A DNA stretch of 9,119 nt from contig CAMCOJ010000070.1 of assembly GCA_945876405.1 (NCBI GenBank), forward strand, positions 1 to 9,119, read 5' to 3'. The stretch is from an uncultured Ruminococcus sp. GTDB lineage: Bacteria; Bacillota; Clostridia; Oscillospirales; Ruminococcaceae. Positions 4,762 through 9,119 of this stretch are shown here, piece after piece (the stretch's first letter is position 1; each line of letters begins with the position of its first letter). The position numbers and the translations under genes were made by a program. The notes below the pieces were generated by a model, which was given only the letters and a program-made list of their open reading frames with translations, did not search any database and had not been told where the DNA came from.

Positions 4762-6864
4762 TTATCTCTTGAGATTGATAAGCTCTTCAAGCATTGTATC
4801 TGATACTGTAATTACACGTGAAGAAGCCTGGAATCCTCTCTGAGTCATAATCATATCAGAGAATTCACTTGAAAGGTCAACGTTTGAAGCTTCAAGTGTG
4901 GATGCCATGATCTCACCTGTGCCTTCTGTACCAGCATTTACGATGATTGGTTCACCCGAGTTAAGGGACTGTTCAAAGTATGTACTTCCTACCTTTGTAA
5001 GACCAGCAGGGTTTGAGAAAGTAGCAAGATCAACACGACCGAGCTCGCATACACCATAAACCTCATGCACACCAACGATGATACCATCAGAATTTATTGA
5101 AATACCTGTAAGATTTGCAACAGTCTGCTCGCCGCCTTCAGTACCACCCTTGAGTGAGAATGACTTCTGTCCTAAACCGAGACTTCTTGTTGGTTCGCTG
5201 TGACGGAGATTAAGTATATCACCACCGTCAAGTGTTACACTGGTTCCGGTCACAGTTCCTTTTCTGAGACCGTCTATGTTCTCTAAATTAGTCTGTAAAT
5301 TCGGATCAGCTGCGTAAATTTGCTGATATACATTCTTTATTGATGTATACTCAGGATAGTTCATTAACATCGAGTCTGTTTCATCATTTGAATATGTAAG
5401 TAAATTATTATCACAAGCATATGTAAGTCTTACATCATCAAGTGCTTTTTTCGCCTTAACCAAAGCTTCCTGAGCTGCCACTAACGCTTCTTTATCCGCC
5501 TGTGTTGCATCTGCAGCATTTGCAGCATTCTCTGCATCTGTCAAATCTTTTTTAGCATTAGTCACAGCTGTCTCGGCATCAGTAATAGCTGTTTTCGCTG
5601 CTGCCGCTGCTGCCTGTGTTGGATAATCATTAGCTATTGCATCATCCACAGCAGTAAACGTAGTTTGTTTATCTACTCTTCTAAGTATTACTTCACCAGG
5701 AGCATTTAATTTAGTGTAAGATATTTCTCCCACATAGGCTGCTGCCTCTGCGCCCTTATGAGTAACAGGGTCTACTGAACCGGTTGATTCTACAACAAGC
5801 TTAACTCCCGACTCTCCAAAAGTAACTTTCATCCCAGCTGGCAAATTGCTGTCTTCAAGCATAATGCTAGAATTATCCATTCCGGCATTTAATCGTGTAT
5901 CAGCCTGAAAACCACTGTTCACTGCTTTTACAGAAAAAAGATTTTTTAATGCATTCGCCTTGTCGTCACCGGAAACATATCCTGCCTCACCAAGCTGATA
6001 ACCAAAATTACTGCTTACAATCTCAGCACCTGTAACACCAAGTGCTTTTCCTGTTGTCTTATCAAGAGGACTGAGAGGAGCTCTGAACATTGACTCATCA
6101 CTTGATGTGATTGTAAATGTACCAGCCGGATGCTGTGAGCCGCCTAATGCATCTGTAATAGCCTGATTAAGATATGAATTGAATTCATCCATATCCTTGA
6201 AATATTCATATGAATTAAGTGTTACATTAATTGATGAACCGCTTACCTTAGCTGTCATTTTCTGTCCTACAGGAAGTGCAGCACTTGCTGCAAATGAGAA
6301 GTTTACATTTCCCTTGTTTGTATAGTTTGATGCAGTAATTTCGTATGAAACATTGTTAATTGTTTCTGTAACCTCTGCATTTTTTGGATCAAGGAAAGGA
6401 AGACTGATATTAATCTTGTCAGATGCCGGAGGACCTGTAACATCCCCCGCAGAACCAAGTATAAAGTTTCCGTTTACATCAACGAGATTACCCTCAGCGT
6501 CGATATCAAGCATACCAGCCTTTGTGTACATAATCTTTCCGTCCATACCCATTACCTGAAGGAAACCTTCACCGGCAATTGCGATATCGAGATTGTAACC
6601 CGTAGCTGACATTGCTGATGTTGCTGTATTTGTATCGATACTGCTTACAGAGTTACCGTAACCAACCTGCTTTGCATTAGTACCACCGATATTACCTGTT
6701 GCAGCTGTTGCTGCTGTCTGTGTCTGGTAGTAAACATCCTTGAATGTTGCACGGCTTGACTTGTAACCGTATGTACCTACGTTAGCAATGTTGTTACCAA
6801 TAACGTCCATCTTTGTCTGCTGTGATTTTAATCCTGCTACACCTGAATATAATGATTTTACCAT
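4762..6864 (-). CDS. flgE: Flagellar hook protein FlgE with long variable insert
   Basis: FlgE is the subunit of the extracellular hook, exported by the type III apparatus and assembled under the FlgD cap. The N-terminal rod-family region is clear: SLYSGVAGLKSQQTKMDVIGNNIANVGTYGYK, split across residues 4-35, followed by AGEGFLQV near 97-104. The C-terminus (about 656-700) carries LEASNVDLSSEFSDMIM, then TQRGFQASSRVITVSDTMLEELINLKR, the terminal coiled-coil that packs in the hook core. Its 700 residues exceed the roughly 400-450 usual for FlgE. The surplus lies in the variable outer domains, including eight uninterrupted heptads at residues 426-481. That part is A+T-richer than the ends of the gene. 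Only two cysteines are present (484, 606). The start is ATG with AGGGGG upstream. A stem-loop precedes the gene and a terminator follows it. The full-length open frame, with no internal stop, argues against a frameshift or pseudogene. Confidence 0.95.
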   Translation of the reverse strand: MVKSLYSGVAGLKSQQTKMDVIGNNIANVGTYGYKSSRATFKDVYYQTQTAATAATGNIGGTNAKQVGYGNSVSSIDTNTATSAMSATGYNLDIAIAGEGFLQVMGMDGKIMYTKAGMLDIDAEGNLVDVNGNFILGSAGDVTGPPASDKINISLPFLDPKNAEVTETINNVSYEITASNYTNKGNVNFSFAASAALPVGQKMTAKVSGSSINVTLNSYEYFKDMDEFNSYLNQAITDALGGSQHPAGTFTITSSDESMFRAPLSPLDKTTGKALGVTGAEIVSSNFGYQLGEAGYVSGDDKANALKNLFSVKAVNSGFQADTRLNAGMDNSSIMLEDSNLPAGMKVTFGESGVKLVVESTGSVDPVTHKGAEAAAYVGEISYTKLNAPGEVILRRVDKQTTFTAVDDAIANDYPTQAAAAAAKTAITDAETAVTNAKKDLTDAENAANAADATQADKEALVAAQEALVKAKKALDDVRLTYACDNNLLTYSNDETDSMLMNYPEYTSIKNVYQQIYAADPNLQTNLENIDGLRKGTVTGTSVTLDGGDILNLRHSEPTRSLGLGQKSFSLKGGTEGGEQTVANLTGISINSDGIIVGVHEVYGVCELGRVDLATFSNPAGLTKVGSTYFEQSLNSGEPIIVNAGTEGTGEIMASTLEASNVDLSSEFSDMIMTQRGFQASSRVITVSDTMLEELINLKR

Positions 6865-6929
6865 AATATGACCCCCTGAAATTTTAAAAATAATGTCTTA
6901 GTTTTCATTTTTATTATTTCACGGTACAA

Positions 6930-6962
6930 TTCCGGGACCGTCTGTCAGTCAGGTCCCGGGAA
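6930..6962 (-). promoter_or_regulatory. Stem-loop in the flgE upstream leader
   Basis: A near-perfect inverted repeat lies in the 120-bp gap before flgE: TTCCGGGACC (6930-6939) and GGTCCCGGGAA (6952-6962). It pairs over 10 bp with one bulged base and a 12-base loop. It is not followed by a T-run on either strand, so it does not look like an ordinary intrinsic terminator. An A+T-rich unstructured stretch then leads to the flgE Shine-Dalgarno sequence. It may protect or define the 5' end of a processed flgE message; that role is inference. Confidence 0.6.
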
Positions 6963-6984
6963 AGCTTCCTGAAAAGGTCCGGCT

Positions 6985-7416
6985 TTAAATAACCACTGTA
7001 CCGTCAATATTTGTAAATACATTACCCTGAAGCTCTTCATTGGCTACAGTTGTAATAACCATGTTGTTCTTGACACTAACGATATATGCCGCTGAATCTA
7101 TGAGAATAAGTGTATCATCAAGTCCCTTCTCACCGGCAAGTCTTATCCCCTCGTTAAGTCTTGAAAGATTTTCATCTGACAAATCAATGTTTCTCTGAAG
7201 AACACGATTCATCGCATGCTTTGAAAAGTTGACGCCTAATGAGTTTAGAGCCATTGCGTCCATGGCTGCCTTTGTTTCTGAGTCTTTGTTAATCTGTGCG
7301 TCCAGAATGGATTTGAATGATTCCTGCGGTACCGTTTCTATGTATTCAGAAGGTATATGCTGAGGAATACCTGTTGTTATCGGCGTACTTAATCGTCGAA
7401 GTGCTATATCATCCAT
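6985..7416 (-). CDS. Conserved flagellar operon protein, TIGR02530 type
   Basis: This 143-residue protein matches the small 'flagellar operon protein' family found between flgD and flgE in many Bacillota. Its precise role is not established, to my knowledge. The conserved half is about residues 62-143. It contains NFSKHAMNRVLQRNIDLS, then a helix with LSRLNEGIRLAGEKG, then two beta-rich stretches, LILIDSAAYIVSVKNNMVITTV and NVFTNIDGTVVI at the very end. The N-terminal 60 residues look poorly ordered. There is no signal peptide or membrane helix. Because it always sits with the hook cap and hook genes, a part in hook assembly or as an export-associated factor is plausible, but only by context. 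The start is ATG with AGGAAGTG upstream. It begins 26 nt after flgD and ends 120 nt before flgE. Confidence 0.88.
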   Translation of the reverse strand: MDDIALRRLSTPITTGIPQHIPSEYIETVPQESFKSILDAQINKDSETKAAMDAMALNSLGVNFSKHAMNRVLQRNIDLSDENLSRLNEGIRLAGEKGLDDTLILIDSAAYIVSVKNNMVITTVANEELQGNVFTNIDGTVVI

Positions 7417-7442
7417 TAGTCACACTTCCTTTCTGTGGTAAA

Positions 7443-8039
7443 TTACCCCATAGCAGCCTCTGCAGCTTCAAGTAAACTCTGCTCCACTGCATCCATATCA
7501 CCCACCGGAACTCCCGTACCTGTGTTCTGATCTCCTGCTGCACTGTTTTCCTCATTATCCTCTTTGTTTTCTGTATCTTCGGTTGCTGCACCTTCACCTA
7601 CAGACATTATCTGCTTAAGTGTGAATGTCTGACCGTTTATAGTAAGCTGATACTCATCGTCCTGTCTTGTTATAAGTTCAACCGGACCGGTTTCCTTTAT
7701 CATCTTTCCGTTATTATACTTCGAAGCTGTTACCGTCTGCCCGATCATCGACATAGCGTAATTGTGCTGACTGTATTTTGCAAGTTCCTGCATAGCCTGA
7801 AGTGTTGAATACTGTGTCATCTGAGCCATGTACTCCGCATCATCAGTAGGGTTTGTAAAATCCTGATTTGTAAGCTGTGTAATCATAAGCTGCAGATAAT
7901 CAGAATAATCAAGGTTTCCCGGATCTTCCGTCTGATACTCAATACCATACTTTTTTGCAAGGTCTTCAACAGGTTCCTTACCTGCAGAACCAAGAAGATT
8001 CAGATAGTTTCTGTCGTTCGAAACATTTGATACTGCCAT
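7443..8039 (-). CDS. flgD: Hook-capping protein FlgD
   Basis: FlgD is the exported scaffold that caps the growing hook and guides FlgE subunits into place. The family's N-terminal hook-capping region is clear at residues 44-96. It includes DYLQLMITQLTNQDFTNPTD and EYMAQMTQYSTLQAMQEL, the conserved (L/M)xxQLxxQDxxNPxxxxExxxQMxQ(F/Y)S pattern. A short beta-rich region (about 97-146) follows, with SMIGQTVTA and VELITRQDDEYQLTINGQTFTL. The enteric FlgD Ig-like/Tudor C-terminal part is much reduced; instead there is a Glu/Asp/Asn-rich low-complexity tail (about 150-182) ending in a short helix. The start is ATG with GAGGTG upstream. It lies 36 nt after fliK and 26 nt before the small operon protein. 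Confidence 0.95.
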   Translation of the reverse strand: MAVSNVSNDRNYLNLLGSAGKEPVEDLAKKYGIEYQTEDPGNLDYSDYLQLMITQLTNQDFTNPTDDAEYMAQMTQYSTLQAMQELAKYSQHNYAMSMIGQTVTASKYNNGKMIKETGPVELITRQDDEYQLTINGQTFTLKQIMSVGEGAATEDTENKEDNEENSAAGDQNTGTGVPVGDMDAVEQSLLEAAEAAMG

Positions 8040-8075
8040 ACTCTCTCACCTCTTTTCTGAAAACTCTTCATCATA

Positions 8076-9119
8076 TCAGATAAATCTGTTAAGAATAGTG
8101 TTTCCTATGATGGAAGGCATTATATTTACCGGCTGATCCCCGTCATCAGTTTCAGTCTGGGTAAAATACCTCATGTTTCTTTCGCCGTTTCTGTGTTCAG
8201 CACCCTGTCCGCTGCTTCTGAATTCACTGTTTCCGCCAGCCATATTCTGAAGACTGTTTTCAGGTTTATGGTACTCAACTGTTTCCAGTTCAGCATTGTG
8301 CTGTTTAAGCTGGTCCTGAAGCACATCAAGGTCGCGGTTAAGAAGTTCGGCTGTTTTCTTGTCTGAAGCTATCATCTTTACAAGAATCGAGCTGTCTGAT
8401 TTGATAAGCTTTACTGTTATCTCGCCAAGACCTTCCGGGTTAAGTCTTATAACAAAGTTTTTCCTGTTCTTTATTATGCTTTCATTAAGTGCCTTAAAGG
8501 TCTGGGATGCAATGTGCTGTCCTCTTACCGTTTCGTCCATCGCAAAGCCTGTGTTTACAAAACTGAACGGATTAACTGTAACTGCACTCTGTACAAGCTT
8601 TTCAAATTCTGTAAGATTAGTTTCATCCGGTAAGGATGATTTGTGTTTTGATAATTTTGCATCTGAAGTTTCAGAAGTTTCATTTTCAAAGGATGAATTA
8701 CTTTCTGAATTGTTTTCTGATTCAAAACTGTTTTCTGACTGAACATCTTTCTTATAATCAATATCAGTTTTTTCAATGTCCTGCTTTTCTGAAAGCTGTT
8801 CAGTCTTTGGTACATTCTGTACTTTAGTCTGACTGGCAACTACTTCAGTTTTTTCAGCAGCATCTTTATTTTCTGATATATGTACAGTGTTTTCTCTGAT
8901 CTCCGTAACTATCTGGCTATCCTGGCTGTTATTACGGATAGTATCACTGAGGCTTTCTGTATTTTCTGTGTCAGATAATACCGGTTTGGTTTCAGCCTTA
9001 AACTCCGGTGCTGGTCTTACTTCAACCTTTATTTCAGGTTCGGCTTTGGCTTTTGCTTCTGCCTTGATTTCCGGTTTTTCTTCAACCTTCATCTCTGGTT
9101 CTGCTTCCGCTTTCGCTTC
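8076..9119 (-). CDS. fliK: Hook-length control protein FliK, N-terminus missing
   Basis: FliK measures hook length and, through its C-terminal domain, switches export specificity from hook to filament subunits. The frame stays open to the window edge, giving 347 visible residues without a start. The conserved Flg_hook C-terminal domain is at about residues 214-285. It contains FVIRLNPEGLGEITVKLI, then ILVKMIASDKKTAELLNRDLDVLQDQL and ELETVEYHKP, a standard FliK signature. Before it lies a long, low-complexity linker rich in Glu, Lys, Ser and Asn. The first 46 visible residues are a Lys/Glu/Ala/Pro repeat. After the domain a Gly/Arg/Asn-rich tail ends NTILNRFI. An internal ATG (9090-9092) exists but lies inside the repeat and is not a credible start. 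It stands 36 nt before flgD, the usual clostridial order. Confidence 0.9.
   Translation of the reverse strand, partial: EAKAEAEPEMKVEEKPEIKAEAKAKAEPEIKVEVRPAPEFKAETKPVLSDTENTESLSDTIRNNSQDSQIVTEIRENTVHISENKDAAEKTEVVASQTKVQNVPKTEQLSEKQDIEKTDIDYKKDVQSENSFESENNSESNSSFENETSETSDAKLSKHKSSLPDETNLTEFEKLVQSAVTVNPFSFVNTGFAMDETVRGQHIASQTFKALNESIIKNRKNFVIRLNPEGLGEITVKLIKSDSSILVKMIASDKKTAELLNRDLDVLQDQLKQHNAELETVEYHKPENSLQNMAGGNSEFRSSGQGAEHRNGERNMRYFTQTETDDGDQPVNIMPSIIGNTILNRFI
8994..9119 (-). repeat. Lys/Glu/Ala/Pro tandem repeat inside fliK
   Basis: The coding strand encodes two imperfect copies of a 20-22 residue unit. Copy one (9060-9119) reads EAKAEAEPEMKVEEKPEIKA and copy two (8994-9059) begins EAKAKAEPEIKVEVRPAPEF. 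A partial third copy begins ETKP just after. The window edge cuts the array, so the number of copies upstream is unknown. Confidence 0.75.

Noticed and set aside
5422..5720. Frameshift or gene fusion as the cause of the long FlgE
   Set aside because: The frame is continuous from the conserved N-terminus to the conserved C-terminus, and the heptad pattern is regular, which a shifted frame would not give.
6858..6908. Possible 16-residue leader peptide (starts MKTKTLF, ends VILW) overlapping the flgE start
   Set aside because: The ATG lacks a ribosome binding site, and A+T-rich leaders often contain such short frames. Coupling through the overlapping TTATGGTAA cannot be ruled out but is not supported.
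8359..8742. Open frame of 127 codons on the plus strand, opposite fliK
   Set aside because: It mirrors the Glu/Ser/Asn low-complexity codons of fliK, which leave the complementary strand free of stops by composition alone.

Overview
This window is one block of a class I flagellar operon. Every gene lies on the minus strand and transcription runs from position 9119 down towards 1. The low G+C content, Shine-Dalgarno-dominated starts, the short FliO/FlbD/'flagellar operon protein' set and the gene order all point to a Firmicute of class Clostridia, most likely a motile Lachnospiraceae-type gut or rumen bacterium. That placement is inference from gene order and protein style. The first 46 bases are not genomic: they read as an Illumina Nextera i7 adapter with its index and transposon mosaic end, so biological sequence starts at 47.

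In transcription order the genes are: fliK (3' part only, cut by the window edge); flgD (hook cap); a small conserved flagellar operon protein of the TIGR02530 type; flgE (hook, unusually long at 700 residues); flbD/swrD; motA and motB (stator); fliN (C-ring); fliO, fliP, fliQ and fliR (export gate; fliR loses its C-terminus at the adapter). Together they cover hook-length control and hook assembly, torque generation, part of the switch complex, and the type III export gate. Spacing is tight (8-36 nt, with a 20-nt fliO/fliP overlap) except on either side of flgE. The 120-bp gap before flgE holds a strong stem-loop. The 91-bp gap after it holds a good intrinsic terminator, possibly followed by a weak promoter. 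This suggests flgE is expressed at a level distinct from its neighbours. No stretch longer than 300 bp lacks a gene, and no RNA genes, mobile elements or CRISPR arrays were seen.

I found no novel biological system. The points worth a second look are: adapter contamination at the contig end; an eight-heptad Ala-rich coiled-coil in an A+T-richer variable section of FlgE; the RNA structures flanking flgE; absence of fliL and fliM from the usual motB-fliN interval; a MotB with an acidic insert before its OmpA-like domain; a Lys/Glu/Ala/Pro repeat in FliK; and non-ATG starts for fliR, fliO and motB.
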